Source of the DNA: Gemmatimonadota bacterium
Lineage (GTDB): Bacteria; Gemmatimonadota; Gemmatimonadetes; Longimicrobiales; Gaopeijiaceae
Direction: 5' to 3'
DNA length: 64,000 nt
Assembly (NCBI GenBank): GCA_022560615.1
Contig: JADFSR010000020.1
Span: 1-64,000 of the forward strand
Of the stretch, positions 41,325 through 50,868 are shown in pieces. A program made the position numbers and the translations under genes. Numbering within the stretch: position 1 is the first letter of the stretch; every line of letters begins with the position of its first letter. Under the pieces are notes generated by a model. The model was not told where the DNA came from and made no database searches. It worked only from the letters and a program-made list of their open reading frames with translations.

Positions 41325-43028
41325 TCAGAAGTCGATCGAGCGCACCCTGCGCACGCCAGCCCGAAGAGGGAGCCAGGTCGCCAGGATCGTAAACAGAAGC
41401 GCTCCACTCACGCCGAGCACCAGCGGGATCGAACTCACGTGAGCCGAGCCACTCTGGAAGCGGGACTGCAGGAAAAGATACACCGGCCAAGCCTCGAGAA
41501 CGATGACACCTGCCAGGTAGGTCACCGCCGCCATCATGAAGAGTAACCCCCCGAACGAGGTCGGGATCTCGGCGACGTTCTCGGTATCGTAGTTGGGGTA
41601 CAATGCACCCAGGCCGAGCGCGAGCGACGTCAGCGCGAACGTGATCCCGATCATGGTGAGCGTCGTGAGGACCAGGATGAACGGTGAAGCCTCGAGAACG
41701 ATGTTGGTAACCACGATGAGCGGCAGTGCCACCACGAGCAGGGGCACGGTGCCCACCCAGTACTTCGACCAGAAGAGCGCGCGCACGTCGAGCGGCGACG
41801 AGCGCAGCAGCCACATCATTCGCCCTTCGATCGACATCGCAGGAAATACGAAACGGGCCGCGATCGCCGCAACCACGAAGCCGGCCAGCCCCAGGTTCAG
41901 AAAGGACACCACGTTGATGAGCAGAAACGACACCTCCTCACCTGTATAGAGTGGCAGCACGGTGATGTTGTAGACGTAGACCACGACCAGGACGCCGAGC
42001 AAGATCAGCTGGGACCACTGCGTCGTGTCCCGAAAGAAGACTCGGATCTCCTTCGAGACCAGTACGCGCGTGCTCGGCCCAGCGCGCTTCAGCAGCCGGT
42101 CGACGACCAGCGAGCGGATGCGCCCCTCCCTGCGCTCAGCGCCCTCCTGCGCACGCGTGAAGCCGGCTTCGAAGTAGTGTCTGTGAAGCCATCCGCCCAA
42201 TACCAGGAAGGCGGCGGCCGTACTCCACAGGAAGAGGAACGGGAACCAGTCGAAAAAGCCATTCAGGTAGGACATGAGTGTGCTCGCCGCCCACTCACTC
42301 GGAAGCCAGACTGAGGTAGGCGTGCGCAGGACCGCGACGAAGTCGACGAGGTCCTGGAACTCCTCGGGGCGCATCAGACGCTCGGGCCGCAGGAAGCGTA
42401 AGAGCGCGAGCACGCCCGCGGCGGCAAGCAGACCGATCAGCGCAAGCAGGTCTCGCGTGCGCCGCGCCGGAAACACGTTCACGAGGACCAGCGTCAGGGC
42501 ACTCCCGATGACCGCAGGCACGATGAGGAACGGCAGCAGCGTCCCGATCGTGAGCACGTAGTACTTCCAGTCCGCGGTGTACGCCACGCCGTACGCGCTC
42601 AGAAGCGGCACCGCGAGCAGCGCGACCATCCAGGACGAGTCCACCACCGTTTCGATGAGACGCGCCGCGTACACTTTCTCCGGCTCCACAGGGGCCGCGA
42701 CGATGAGGTCGAGGTCGTCCGAGAGGAAGAACGTAGAGAGAGCGGTGATCACGTTGGAGAGCACTAGGATCATCAAGAACGTGACGAACGCCAGCCCGAG
42801 CAGCTTGCTAGCGAGCAGATCGCCGATGCCCTGGGTGCCCCGGAAGTAGAGCAGCATCCGGAAGATGACCGCGAAGATCAGCAACCAGAAGAAGAGCCCT
42901 CCGAAGCCGAGAAGCAGACCCTTGAAGAGCCGACCATCGGACGTGCGGGCGCGATTGATCTTGGTGCGGATCTTCGGGCCCAACAGCAAGAGAATGCCCG
43001 GGCTCCTTCGAAGCGCGGCTCCGTTCAC
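41325..43028 (-). CDS. ABC-2-like exporter permease
   Basis: This 567-residue protein has about ten or more membrane segments, for example LLGFGGLFFWLLIFAVIFRM, VTFLMILVLSNVITALSTFF and FLLINVVSFLNLGLAGFVVA. The start GTG overlaps the stop of the ATPase gene, so the pair forms one transporter. The layout matches large ABC-2 type permeases (putative ABC exporter family) found beside a single-domain ATPase. The cargo is unknown. Confidence 0.85.
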   Translation of the reverse strand: MNGAALRRSPGILLLLGPKIRTKINRARTSDGRLFKGLLLGFGGLFFWLLIFAVIFRMLLYFRGTQGIGDLLASKLLGLAFVTFLMILVLSNVITALSTFFLSDDLDLIVAAPVEPEKVYAARLIETVVDSSWMVALLAVPLLSAYGVAYTADWKYYVLTIGTLLPFLIVPAVIGSALTLVLVNVFPARRTRDLLALIGLLAAAGVLALLRFLRPERLMRPEEFQDLVDFVAVLRTPTSVWLPSEWAASTLMSYLNGFFDWFPFLFLWSTAAAFLVLGGWLHRHYFEAGFTRAQEGAERREGRIRSLVVDRLLKRAGPSTRVLVSKEIRVFFRDTTQWSQLILLGVLVVVYVYNITVLPLYTGEEVSFLLINVVSFLNLGLAGFVVAAIAARFVFPAMSIEGRMMWLLRSSPLDVRALFWSKYWVGTVPLLVVALPLIVVTNIVLEASPFILVLTTLTMIGITFALTSLALGLGALYPNYDTENVAEIPTSFGGLLFMMAAVTYLAGVIVLEAWPVYLFLQSRFQSGSAHVSSIPLVLGVSGALLFTILATWLPLRAGVRRVRSIDF

Positions 43029-43867
43029 CGTTGCAGCACCTCGCGCAGGCTCTCGATTACATCCGCCATGGCCTCGCCGCCCGTCACCTTGAGGAAGATC
43101 TCTTCCAGGTGCGCGCCCCCCACCTCCGCCTGGGAGCGAAGCTCGTCCATCGTGCCGAGCGAGATGATCTCACCTTCGTTGATGATCGCGATCCGGTCAC
43201 AGAGAAGCTCGGCCACTTCCATCGTGTGCGTGGAAAGGAAGACGGTTCCGCCGTTGTCGACGAAGGTGCGGAAGAGATCCTTGAGCAGGCGAGCCGAGCG
43301 CGGGTCGAGTCCGACCATCGGCTCGTCCACCACGATGAGTTCGGGCTGGTGGATGAGCGCCGAGCTGATGAGGATCTTCTGCCGCATGCCGTGTGAGTAG
43401 CTCTCGATGAGCTCGTCCTTCCACTCTGTCAGTTGGAAGAGCTGCAACAGGCGGTCGGCTCGCTGCTCGACAGCGTCACCCTCCTGGCCCCACAGCCCCG
43501 CGACGAAACGCAGGAATTCGGCGCCGGACAGCTTCTCGTAGAGGAACGGCCGGTCGGGGATGTAACCGACGCGCGCCTTTGCCGACTCCGGCTTCTTCGC
43601 CAGGTCGTCCCCACCCACCAAGACCTGTCCAGCAGAGGGACGGAGAACCCCAGCCACCATGCGGATCGTCGTGGTCTTCCCCGCCCCGTTGGGGCCCAGG
43701 AAGCCGAAGATCTCACCGCGGTGGACGTCCAGGTCCAACCCCTTAACGGCGACAAAACTGCCGTAGCTCTTCTTCACGCCCCGAAGTTGCAGCATTTCGC
43801 TGGAACGAGAACGGGCCTCGTCACGAGGGGCCATGACGGCCGCATCGGTACCGTGCGCTTCGGTCAC
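43025..43867 (-). CDS. ABC transporter ATP-binding protein
   Basis: The protein has 280 residues. Walker A GPNGAGKTT, signature YSHGMRQK (an LSGGQ variant), Walker B LIVVDEPMVGLD and the His-loop VFLSTHTME are all visible. The N-terminal 25 residues before LQLRGVKKSYG are a poorly conserved tail. The GTG at 43867 overlaps the transglutaminase stop (GTGA). The next gene is its permease. It is the CcmA/NatA-like type of ATPase used for export of small molecules or multidrug-like substrates. Confidence 0.93.
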   Translation of the reverse strand: MTEAHGTDAAVMAPRDEARSRSSEMLQLRGVKKSYGSFVAVKGLDLDVHRGEIFGFLGPNGAGKTTTIRMVAGVLRPSAGQVLVGGDDLAKKPESAKARVGYIPDRPFLYEKLSGAEFLRFVAGLWGQEGDAVEQRADRLLQLFQLTEWKDELIESYSHGMRQKILISSALIHQPELIVVDEPMVGLDPRSARLLKDLFRTFVDNGGTVFLSTHTMEVAELLCDRIAIINEGEIISLGTMDELRSQAEVGGAHLEEIFLKVTGGEAMADVIESLREVLQR

Positions 43868-45411
43868 GGAGCTTCCATCTCTAGAACCTCGATCTCCAGG
43901 TTGCCGATGAGTCGGACGATCTCGACTTGCTGTGCGAGCCCGCCAGTCACGAAACGAATGTGCGATGCGTCCGCGGGGTACTGCCCGAACGTGGGGTCGA
44001 CCGCAACCCACTCGTCGAGCCAGACCTCAGGCCAGGCGTGGTAGAAGAACGAGCCGTTGAGGTAAACAAGCCCGACCGCGGTCCTGGCCGGAAGCCCGAG
44101 CGCACGCGCGAGCGCTATATACAGGACCGTGTGCTCGTTGCAGTCCCCCTGCCGGGTCTCGAGGACCTGAACCGCGTTCGGGATGGAGAACGTGATGCTC
44201 TTTTCGAGCATGCCGTAGACGGACCGGGTGAGCTCCAAGGCTACGCGTTTCGGGTCCTGCCTCCACTCGCTGCGCCAGGCGGTGATTCTCCGTGCATGCT
44301 CCACGATTCGCGGATCGTCGCTTTGGATGAGGGGCTCGGGCTCGAGCACCTCCCGAAGATCCATGAAGCTGTACGGCAGCCGGTAGCCCGGGTCGAGAGC
44401 GGCCCAATTCGCCCGCCGAACGATGAGTGTGTCACCGCGAAGCTCCTGGCGCCCCCCGTCCAACTGGAAGCCGGACAGATCCACGCCGATGAGTCGGAAG
44501 CGCAGCTCCTCGAATGCCTCGACATTCTCGAGATCGACGTTGCTCCGGACCGCAGTGGAGAGGATCACGTCGTCGTCGATCGGTGATAGGGCCGTGAGCC
44601 TCGCGTCTTCCTGAGCCTGCCTAGCCAACTCGTACTCGGTCTTCTCCATCGAGAATCCGAGTGGGCTAGAAGAACGGAGAATCCGCCCGTCTTCGTCGAC
44701 CCAACTCTCGATTTGAATGCCGCCGAAGACCTCTACGATCTTCCAGGCCGGGATCGAGTCCGTGTGCGCCGGAGACCACCTTCCGGCGTCGTCCAGCGTC
44801 ACGCTGTCGGTCACGAAGAGTGTGTCGAAGTCGAGCACGCGCACTTCGACGGTGCGCATGCTCAAAGTCGTCGGATCGAACACCTGAAGCCGGTGCCGGT
44901 CACCAACCTCCCAACCCTCTCCCATCGCCAAGCGAATCGGTACGATATTCGACAAGATCGGCGGGCGGGACAACCGAAAACTCAGGTGCTGTTCGCTTCC
45001 TGCGGAAACGATCGTGACCTCCAGTGTCGTGTCCGGGCGCAGTATCCCGGACGCCTCGAAGCGTCCGACGTCGCTGTCGAGTGAAAATTCGAACGTCTCC
45101 ATGACGAGCGAAGGGCTCAGCTTCACGCGGGTGCGCGCAACGGCCACGCCGGTCTGGCCCAGCGCGGGAAGCTCTAGGACCATCAGATCCTCGAGCTCGA
45201 AACCGTCGGGCACCGTGTCGAGGCGGGAACTCGCCTGACCGACCGTACGGGCACCCATCGTCAAGGTGTAGAAATGGATCCCCGGCGCGAGCGAGAGAGC
45301 CGCCTCCGCGAGGCGTGCGAGCTCCGGCTGGAAATATTCGCGACGCACCTGCCAACCGACCATGGCAAGCCAGACCAGCAGAATCGCGCCACCCAGGATC
45401 CGTCTTCGCAT
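43864..45411 (-). CDS. Membrane-anchored transglutaminase-like protein
   Basis: This 515-residue protein has one N-terminal membrane anchor (GAILLVWLAMVGW). A beta-rich extracytoplasmic part (about 30-320) is followed by the transglutaminase-like cysteine-protease core: Cys in ETRQGDCNEHTVLYIALARA, His in FFYHAWPEVWLDEW and Asp in VAVDPTFGQYP. Such proteins may cleave or crosslink peptides outside the membrane. Start and stop overlap with the ABC ATPase gene, so it is coupled to the exporter and may act on or protect its cargo. Confidence 0.85.
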   Translation of the reverse strand: MRRRILGGAILLVWLAMVGWQVRREYFQPELARLAEAALSLAPGIHFYTLTMGARTVGQASSRLDTVPDGFELEDLMVLELPALGQTGVAVARTRVKLSPSLVMETFEFSLDSDVGRFEASGILRPDTTLEVTIVSAGSEQHLSFRLSRPPILSNIVPIRLAMGEGWEVGDRHRLQVFDPTTLSMRTVEVRVLDFDTLFVTDSVTLDDAGRWSPAHTDSIPAWKIVEVFGGIQIESWVDEDGRILRSSSPLGFSMEKTEYELARQAQEDARLTALSPIDDDVILSTAVRSNVDLENVEAFEELRFRLIGVDLSGFQLDGGRQELRGDTLIVRRANWAALDPGYRLPYSFMDLREVLEPEPLIQSDDPRIVEHARRITAWRSEWRQDPKRVALELTRSVYGMLEKSITFSIPNAVQVLETRQGDCNEHTVLYIALARALGLPARTAVGLVYLNGSFFYHAWPEVWLDEWVAVDPTFGQYPADASHIRFVTGGLAQQVEIVRLIGNLEIEVLEMEAP

Positions 45412-45535
45412 CGGGAGTCCTCCAAGTCGCCGGTAACCACCCCCCTCTACGAAGTCTAATGCGTACTGAAGTGCACGCGTTAGGGAATTTCTGCACGAGT
45501 AGCGGACGGCGCCACCGCAAGCGGGTACCCGAGAG

Positions 45536-46060
45536 TCAGTACTCCGGCGCGCTCCGCCGGCTCGTCATCTCGGCCACGAGCCGCTCGAACACGCGGCGCT
45601 CGTACTCCGAGCCGGTGACGATCCTCATGTCGAGGGGGGGTTGGCCCTCGTCCAGGTGGAAGAAGAGCATCTCCAGCATCGCCAGCGCAGAGTCTTCCAC
45701 ATCGAGCCGCCCAATCCCCGTTCCGAGCGGCGGCAACGCCAGCGACTCGAGTCCCCAATCGGCTGCTCTTCGAAGGCTATTCCTGAGCGCCTTCTGGACG
45801 GACGCAGGGGTTTCCGGCTCGTCCGGCTCGGACACCACAGCATGGATCACGAAGTCCGCGCTCAGGCCTCCAGCCGGAGTAATGACCGCTCCGCCCAGCG
45901 GGATCGCGCCGATCTGCTCGAGCTTGTCGTTCATCGTTTCGCCCGCGCCCTCGGCGACGTCACGACTCGCGGCCGTCACGGGCGCGAGGTCGGAGCGGAT
46001 CGGCCTGAGGATACCCTCAGTTTCCTGCTCGTAGAGCGCACCGAGTAGGACCTGGATCAT
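45536..46060 (-). CDS. Macro-domain protein
   Basis: The protein has 174 residues. The macro-domain ADP-ribose pocket is recognisable: DLAPVTAASRDVAEGAG, the NDKLEQIGAIPLGGAVITPA block, and LALPPLGTGIGRLDVEDSAL. Macro domains bind or hydrolyse ADP-ribose, O-acetyl-ADP-ribose or related nucleotides. The start overlaps the stop of the upstream TPR gene (ATGA), suggesting coupled production. The ligand preference is unknown. Confidence 0.85.
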   Translation of the reverse strand: MIQVLLGALYEQETEGILRPIRSDLAPVTAASRDVAEGAGETMNDKLEQIGAIPLGGAVITPAGGLSADFVIHAVVSEPDEPETPASVQKALRNSLRRAADWGLESLALPPLGTGIGRLDVEDSALAMLEMLFFHLDEGQPPLDMRIVTGSEYERRVFERLVAEMTSRRSAPEY

Positions 46061-47091
46061 CCCCGCGACAACTCCCGGGCCCGGCGGTACATGAGCGTCG
46101 CTTCCTCACCCATGTGCTTGCGGTCGTAAAGGTGGCCCAGCGTGTAGAACGCCCTGGCTTTTTGGGGTTGAAGCACGGTGGCACGTTCCAGCGCTTGCAT
46201 CGCCTCATCGAAACGACCCAGGCGGTTGAGCGCCTCGCCTCGATAGTAGAAAGCCGGCCCATGTGCGTCGTTCTGCTCACAAACCCAACTGAGGTCTTCC
46301 TCCGCCATGGTATACACCCCACGGCGGAAGTGGAGAATGCCTATGCTCGCCCGAACCGAGACGTCCTCGGGGTCGAGTCTCTGCGCGCGACGCAGCAACT
46401 CCTCCGCGTCGTCGTAACGGCCCATCGCCCCGAGCACCGAGCCGTAGTTGTTCAAGAGCTCGACGTTCTCGGGTTCGATGAGCTCGGCCGCCTCGAATTG
46501 CTCGAGCGCGAGCTCCAGACGGCCCAACTCATCGTACAGCACACCCAGGTTGTTACGCGCCTTCAGGTTGGCCGGGTTCTGGACGAGGATGTCGCTGTAC
46601 AACGCAATCGCCTCGTCGATGCGACCGTCTCGCACGAGGTCCTTCGCTCGGCCGAGCCGCTCTCCCGCCGGGGCGGCCGGGACGGCCACACCCTCCTCGG
46701 GCACCATCTCGAAGGGGACGGGAACACGTGCCTCGTCTTCGTCGGTCGGGACGGCGTCTTCAGTCCGCTCGGGTTTCCGCTCGGGCTCCTCAGCGGTCTC
46801 CAGCTCTGCCGCGACCAAGTCGTCCTCGGCCTGCGCCTGCTCGGACGCGGCCGACTCTTCCTGGCGGAGACGGACGGAGAGCTGGCCGAGGACGACTCCG
46901 AGGTCCTTTTCCACAGGAACTTCCACAGGAGCTTCCACAGGAGTCTCCTCGGAATCATCCTCGGCCGGCTCTTGCTCGGGCTCGCCGTCCTCGTCCTCGT
47001 GCGGCGCTTGCATGTCCGAGAGCATGTCCGTCTGCGCGACCTCGTGTTCAGCCTGCTTCTTCGGCTTCCTGGTCCGCGGTTTCTTCGCCAC
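46057..47091 (-). CDS. TPR-repeat protein with acidic N-terminal region
   Basis: This protein of about 344 residues has a first part (about 1-150) that is Glu/Pro/Asp-rich and disordered, with repeats like PVEAPVEVPVEK. The second half consists of tetratricopeptide repeats (IALYSDILVQNPANLKARNN, ELGRLELALEQFEAAELIEP, GRYDDAEELLRRAQRLDPED), at least four. The GTG start at 47091 follows the cutA stop and a GGGGG stretch. TPR proteins mediate protein contacts; the partner is unknown. The neighbouring macro-domain gene is coupled to it. Confidence 0.8.
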   Translation of the reverse strand: MAKKPRTRKPKKQAEHEVAQTDMLSDMQAPHEDEDGEPEQEPAEDDSEETPVEAPVEVPVEKDLGVVLGQLSVRLRQEESAASEQAQAEDDLVAAELETAEEPERKPERTEDAVPTDEDEARVPVPFEMVPEEGVAVPAAPAGERLGRAKDLVRDGRIDEAIALYSDILVQNPANLKARNNLGVLYDELGRLELALEQFEAAELIEPENVELLNNYGSVLGAMGRYDDAEELLRRAQRLDPEDVSVRASIGILHFRRGVYTMAEEDLSWVCEQNDAHGPAFYYRGEALNRLGRFDEAMQALERATVLQPQKARAFYTLGHLYDRKHMGEEATLMYRRARELSRG

Positions 47092-47093
47092 GA

Positions 47094-47426
47094 TTACGCC
47101 CCCACCTCGTTGGCGACCCAGGCGAGGTACGGCGCGTGTCCCCCAGAGACCGCGACCACGAGTATCTCGGGTACAGCGTATGGATGCAGCTCGACCGCGC
47201 GCGCCTCGAGCGCTTGCGCTCGCTGCTGAACAGTCTTCAGAATCACCATCGCCTCGTCGTCCCGCTGAAGCTCGCCATCCCACCAGTACATCGACACGAT
47301 GTTGGGCACCACGCTGGCGCACGCCGCCAGCCGCTCGGACACGAGAGTCAGGGCAAGAGTCTCTGCCGTCTCGGCGTCGGGCGCGGTCATGATCACGGTT
47401 ACGACATCGGTAGGCTTTATAGTCAT
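47094..47426 (-). CDS. cutA: CutA1 divalent-cation tolerance protein
   Basis: The protein has 110 residues, the normal CutA1 length. Motifs include TLALTLVSERLAACASVVPN, SMYWWDGELQRDDEAMVILK and HPYAVPEILVVAVSGGHAPY. CutA1 is a very stable trimer, in E. coli linked with copper tolerance, though its molecular role is unsettled. It lies three bases after the acyl-CoA synthetase stop on the same strand. Confidence 0.95.
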   Translation of the reverse strand: MTIKPTDVVTVIMTAPDAETAETLALTLVSERLAACASVVPNIVSMYWWDGELQRDDEAMVILKTVQQRAQALEARAVELHPYAVPEILVVAVSGGHAPYLAWVANEVGA

Positions 47427-47429
47427 TGA

Positions 47430-49274
47430 TCAGTACGAGGTGGCGTCCGCCGCTTCTTCGGAGTACAGCTCGTCGATCAGGGAGTCGAGCCGTTCTTGAA
47501 CAACCCCTCTCTTGACCTTCAGGGAGGGCGTAAGGAAGCCGTTTTCGATAGTGAACTCCTCTTCGAGAAGCGCAATTTTCTTAGGCCTCTCGAACGAGGC
47601 CAGGTCGGAGAGCATACCGAACACCTCGCGCTCGATGTGCCCTAGCACCGCGGCCGAGCTCACGAGCTCCGCCCGATCGCTCCACGAAACGCCGTTCTCG
47701 CTCGCCCATGCCTCGAGTGGACCAAAGGCCGGCACGACGAGCAGACAACAGTACCGCCGACGGTCACCGATCATGACGACTTGCTCCACGAACCGGTTCG
47801 TCGAGAGCAGGTTCTCGATCGGCTGTGGCGCCACGTTCTTGCCGCCGGCCGTGACGATGATGTCCTTCTTCCGGTCCGTGATCTTGAGGAAACCGTCCGG
47901 GTCGATCTCGCCGATGTCGCCCGTCGCGAACCAGCCGTCGGCATCGATGACCTCGTTCGTGGCGTCGGGCTTCTTATAATAACCCTTCATGACTTGGGGG
48001 CCTCGGACGAAGATCTCGCCGTCGTCCCCAATCTTGACCTCGGTACCCGGCACGGTCTTCCCTACCGTGCCGATCCGGAAGGCATCGAGCGAGTTTATGT
48101 TCGTGAGGGGACTCGTCTCCGTGAGGCCGTACCCCTCGAGAATCGGCATGCCGATAGAGTTGAAGAAGCGGTTCAGCGTCGGCGCCAACGGACCGCCACC
48201 GCTCACGAAGAAGCGCAGGCGACCGCCGACCGCGTTCTTTACTTTCGAGAAAACCAGCTTGTCGGCGAGGCCGTACTGGAGCGCGAGCAGCCCACGTGGC
48301 TTCCTTCCGGCCAGGCTCAACTCGGTAGCACGGTCGGCGACGTCGACGGCCCAGTCGATGAGCTTCTTCTTCATTCCGCGCGCGTCCATCACACCGTTGT
48401 AGATCTTCTCATAGATGCGCGGCACTGACACGACTACGGTTGGGCGGACGACCTTCATGTCATCCACCAACGTCTGCATCGAGCGCGGGTAAGCCAGGCG
48501 GCACCCGTTCGAAAAGAAGAGGTAGTCCGCCATGCGCTGCAGGATGTGAGAGAGTGCCAGGAAGCTGATGGTGTTGTCGGCGTCGGTGACCTCGAGCATC
48601 ATACGCGCTGCGACAACGTTCGACCCGACGTTGTTGTGCGTAAGCATCACGCCTTTCGGATCCCCGGTGGTGCCGGACGTATAGAGGACGGTCGCGACGT
48701 CGTCAGGCTGAGCCTCCAATGCGCTCGCCCGAAAGTCCTCGTCCGACCACGCACTCGCCCGATCCGCGCCGGCTGCCAGGAACGAGGCCCACGACATCAC
48801 TCCGGCGGGCAGATCCGCGATCGTGTCGAACACGACGATCAGGATTTCCTGAGGGCACTCCGCCGCGGCCTCCTGGGCCTTCTCCATCTGCTCCCGCGTG
48901 GAAACGAAGACTAGCTTCGCTCCCGAGTCCTCGAGCAGGTAGGCGACTTGACGGACGCCTAGCGTCGCATAGATGGGAACATCTATCACCCCCGCACACA
49001 GACAACCGTAGTCGACCAACGCCCACTTGGGGCGGTTCTCGGAAAGGATCGCCGCGCGGTCACCACGTTCGACCCCCTGTTCCGCCAGTGAGGCAGCCAC
49101 ACCCTTCACGATGCGGCGCGTCTCGCCATAACCGATCCCGGTCAGCTCGGTCTCCGACGTCAGCCGCTCGAACGCGGTCTTTTCGCCGTATTTGTCGACC
49201 GCCTCGAAGAAGAGACGCGTCAGCGTCGTCTCGGGGACGGGGGTCTCGTTTGCTACGTACGTGAGTGTCGTCAT
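47430..49274 (-). CDS. Long-chain fatty-acid-CoA ligase (FadD/FadD15-like)
   Basis: This 614-residue AMP-binding enzyme has the adenylation motif VATVLYTSGTTGDPKGVMLT at about residue 195, followed by ILEGYGLTETSPL, GWFATGDIGEIDPDGFLKIT and the hinge region DRKKDIIVTAGGKN. It activates a fatty acid with ATP to the acyl-CoA. The length and motif spacing match FadD15-type synthetases. It is cytosolic. It starts 20 bp after the OsmC stop and precedes cutA, so all run together leftward. Confidence 0.93.
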   Translation of the reverse strand: MTTLTYVANETPVPETTLTRLFFEAVDKYGEKTAFERLTSETELTGIGYGETRRIVKGVAASLAEQGVERGDRAAILSENRPKWALVDYGCLCAGVIDVPIYATLGVRQVAYLLEDSGAKLVFVSTREQMEKAQEAAAECPQEILIVVFDTIADLPAGVMSWASFLAAGADRASAWSDEDFRASALEAQPDDVATVLYTSGTTGDPKGVMLTHNNVGSNVVAARMMLEVTDADNTISFLALSHILQRMADYLFFSNGCRLAYPRSMQTLVDDMKVVRPTVVVSVPRIYEKIYNGVMDARGMKKKLIDWAVDVADRATELSLAGRKPRGLLALQYGLADKLVFSKVKNAVGGRLRFFVSGGGPLAPTLNRFFNSIGMPILEGYGLTETSPLTNINSLDAFRIGTVGKTVPGTEVKIGDDGEIFVRGPQVMKGYYKKPDATNEVIDADGWFATGDIGEIDPDGFLKITDRKKDIIVTAGGKNVAPQPIENLLSTNRFVEQVVMIGDRRRYCCLLVVPAFGPLEAWASENGVSWSDRAELVSSAAVLGHIEREVFGMLSDLASFERPKKIALLEEEFTIENGFLTPSLKVKRGVVQERLDSLIDELYSEEAADATSY

Positions 49275-49294
49275 GCGATGGCTCCGCAGCGCGG

Positions 49295-49714
49295 TCAGGC
49301 TCGCTCGACTCGAATGGAGAAGGCGATATCGGGATGGAGGGAGTGCAGCACGCTGCAGTACTTGTCCCGCGACAAATCGATCGCCCGCTGCAGCTTAAGC
49401 TCGTGCTCGGGTCCGGGCCCCTTCACGCGATACACCAACTCGATCGCGACGAACCTGCGTGGTTCGCTGTCGGCTCGCTCGCCAATGACTTCGACATCGA
49501 GCGCCTCGAGCGGTACCCGCGACTTCTGCAGAATCAGGACCACATCGATCCCCATGCACCCGGCAAGGGACAACAGCAACTGCTGCGTAGGCGACGCACC
49601 CTCGTTGCCATCGCTGTCCATGGTCATCTCGGGGCCGCCATCCGCGCCTCCCCGGAAGACGAGCCCTTCTCCGGCCCACCGGAGCCGGACCTTTCGGATG
49701 TTAGAAGAGCTCAT
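49295..49714 (-). CDS. OsmC-family protein
   Basis: The protein has 139 residues. The family shows two reactive Cys positions: SLAGCMGIDVV near residue 53 and RDKYCSVLHSLHP near residue 120, plus GNEGASPTQQLLLSLAGC. OsmC/Ohr proteins reduce organic hydroperoxides or act on related oxidised molecules. The start at 49714 lies just inside the previous TPR gene, which ends at 49701, so the two overlap slightly. It precedes the fatty-acid-CoA ligase gene. Confidence 0.85.
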   Translation of the reverse strand: MSSSNIRKVRLRWAGEGLVFRGGADGGPEMTMDSDGNEGASPTQQLLLSLAGCMGIDVVLILQKSRVPLEALDVEVIGERADSEPRRFVAIELVYRVKGPGPEHELKLQRAIDLSRDKYCSVLHSLHPDIAFSIRVERA

Positions 49715-50156
49715 CGGGCGGCGGCGCCTCGGCCGATGGCTCGTGAGCCTCCCCGCGCAACTGTGCCAGGGCCGATCGCGCGTGTCCGACGTGGTCCTCC
49801 GCATCCCCATCCTTGGGAGCCTGAGCGAGGAAGGCTTCCAGGTGCTCGATCGCGCTCTCGGGGTCCTCGCCCCGAAGCAAGAGGAAGGCCAACCCGTAGT
49901 GTGCACCGGCCGAAGCCGGGTTCTTTTGCAGGACGTGCCGATACGTCTTGGCGGCTTCCTCGTTCATGCCGATCCGGGTGTAGCAGATCGCGATCTGCTG
50001 GAGCACGGTGCCGTCGCCTGGCGCCTCCTTCAAGGCCAGACGGAACGAGGTCAGAGCCTCGTGGAACTTGCCGTCCGTGAGAAGCTCGACGCCCTCGTTG
50101 TAGTAGTCGACGCGCGGTGCTTCGCCGCCGCCAAAGAGCTTATTCCAGAACGCCAT
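49701..50156 (-). CDS. Small TPR-repeat protein
   Basis: This 151-residue protein has about three tetratricopeptide repeats (YNEGVELLTDGKFHEALTSF, GDGTVLQQIAICYTRIGMNE, SAGAHYGLAFLLLRGEDPES). The N-terminus (MAFWNKLFGGG) is a short amphipathic-like start also seen in other TPR proteins. No signal peptide is present. The Asp/Pro-rich C-terminus overlaps the OsmC start. Partner unknown. Confidence 0.82.
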   Translation of the reverse strand: MAFWNKLFGGGEAPRVDYYNEGVELLTDGKFHEALTSFRLALKEAPGDGTVLQQIAICYTRIGMNEEAAKTYRHVLQKNPASAGAHYGLAFLLLRGEDPESAIEHLEAFLAQAPKDGDAEDHVGHARSALAQLRGEAHEPSAEAPPPDELF

Positions 50157-50234
50157 TCAGAAGGCCGGTGATGTGATTGGGGCAGGCCGGAAGGTAGGAG
50201 TTGGGTGGGGAGAGGCGCAACGCCGAAAAGCAGC

Positions 50235-50864
50235 TCAACTCCTTGCCGCGACAACGGTTTCCTCCTCATCCACCATCACCTTCAGGCCTGCCTCCTCGAG
50301 CCACGCGCAAGTCTCCCCGGTGGCGTCCGTCACCACGACCCGGGACATCGGTGCGACGACGCGGGCCGCTTCGTCGATCCAGCGTCTCCCTAGACGACCG
50401 TCGAGTCCGACGCCTCGCAGGGTCCGGGAGAAGAAGGGCATACCCGGACGCGAGACGATGCGGCTCCAAGACGGATCCGCCGGCCAGGCGCTCAGGTCCG
50501 CGTCGATTCCCACGATCTGGAGATCCTCGGTGAGACAGGAGATCGCTGAGCCGTGGCCTGCTAGGCCCCCGACGAGCGCGACGGTGCCTGGCCCGCGCGC
50601 CACGCCGATGAGCGCAGCGATCCGTTCGGCCTCCGCCGCATCGTGACTGCCAAACGCACCGGCCAGTCCTGCCTCCAGCCCCCGGCGGGGAGGTGCACGC
50701 AAGTCACCGAAACCGGCCTGAATCGGGAACCCGTCTCGACAGTTCGGACAGCCCAGGACGCCTTCTTGCACCAGACGGTCGGCCAACTCGTGCGCCAGCA
50801 GAATCAGCCCAAACTCGGGCCCGCATCGTGGGCATGTCAGGCGATCGGTGAGGAGGAGATGCAC
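50235..50864 (-). CDS. Zinc-ribbon protein with Rossmann-like methyltransferase-type core
   Basis: The protein has 209 residues and a GTG start. Residues 1-50 form a Trm112-like zinc ribbon (RLTCPRCGPEFGL, LGCPNCRDGFPIQAGF). The following part (about 90-200) has a Rossmann-like pattern, VALVGGLAGHGSAISCL, then IVGIDADLSAWP and ARVVAPMSRVVVTDATGET. It resembles methyltransferase or related folds, but no clear SAM motif can be confirmed. Family-1 repeat copy B lies right before its start codon (about 4 bp), so its promoter region was reshaped by that repeat. Confidence 0.65.
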   Translation of the reverse strand: MHLLLTDRLTCPRCGPEFGLILLAHELADRLVQEGVLGCPNCRDGFPIQAGFGDLRAPPRRGLEAGLAGAFGSHDAAEAERIAALIGVARGPGTVALVGGLAGHGSAISCLTEDLQIVGIDADLSAWPADPSWSRIVSRPGMPFFSRTLRGVGLDGRLGRRWIDEAARVVAPMSRVVVTDATGETCAWLEEAGLKVMVDEEETVVAARS

Positions 50865-50868
50865 CTTA

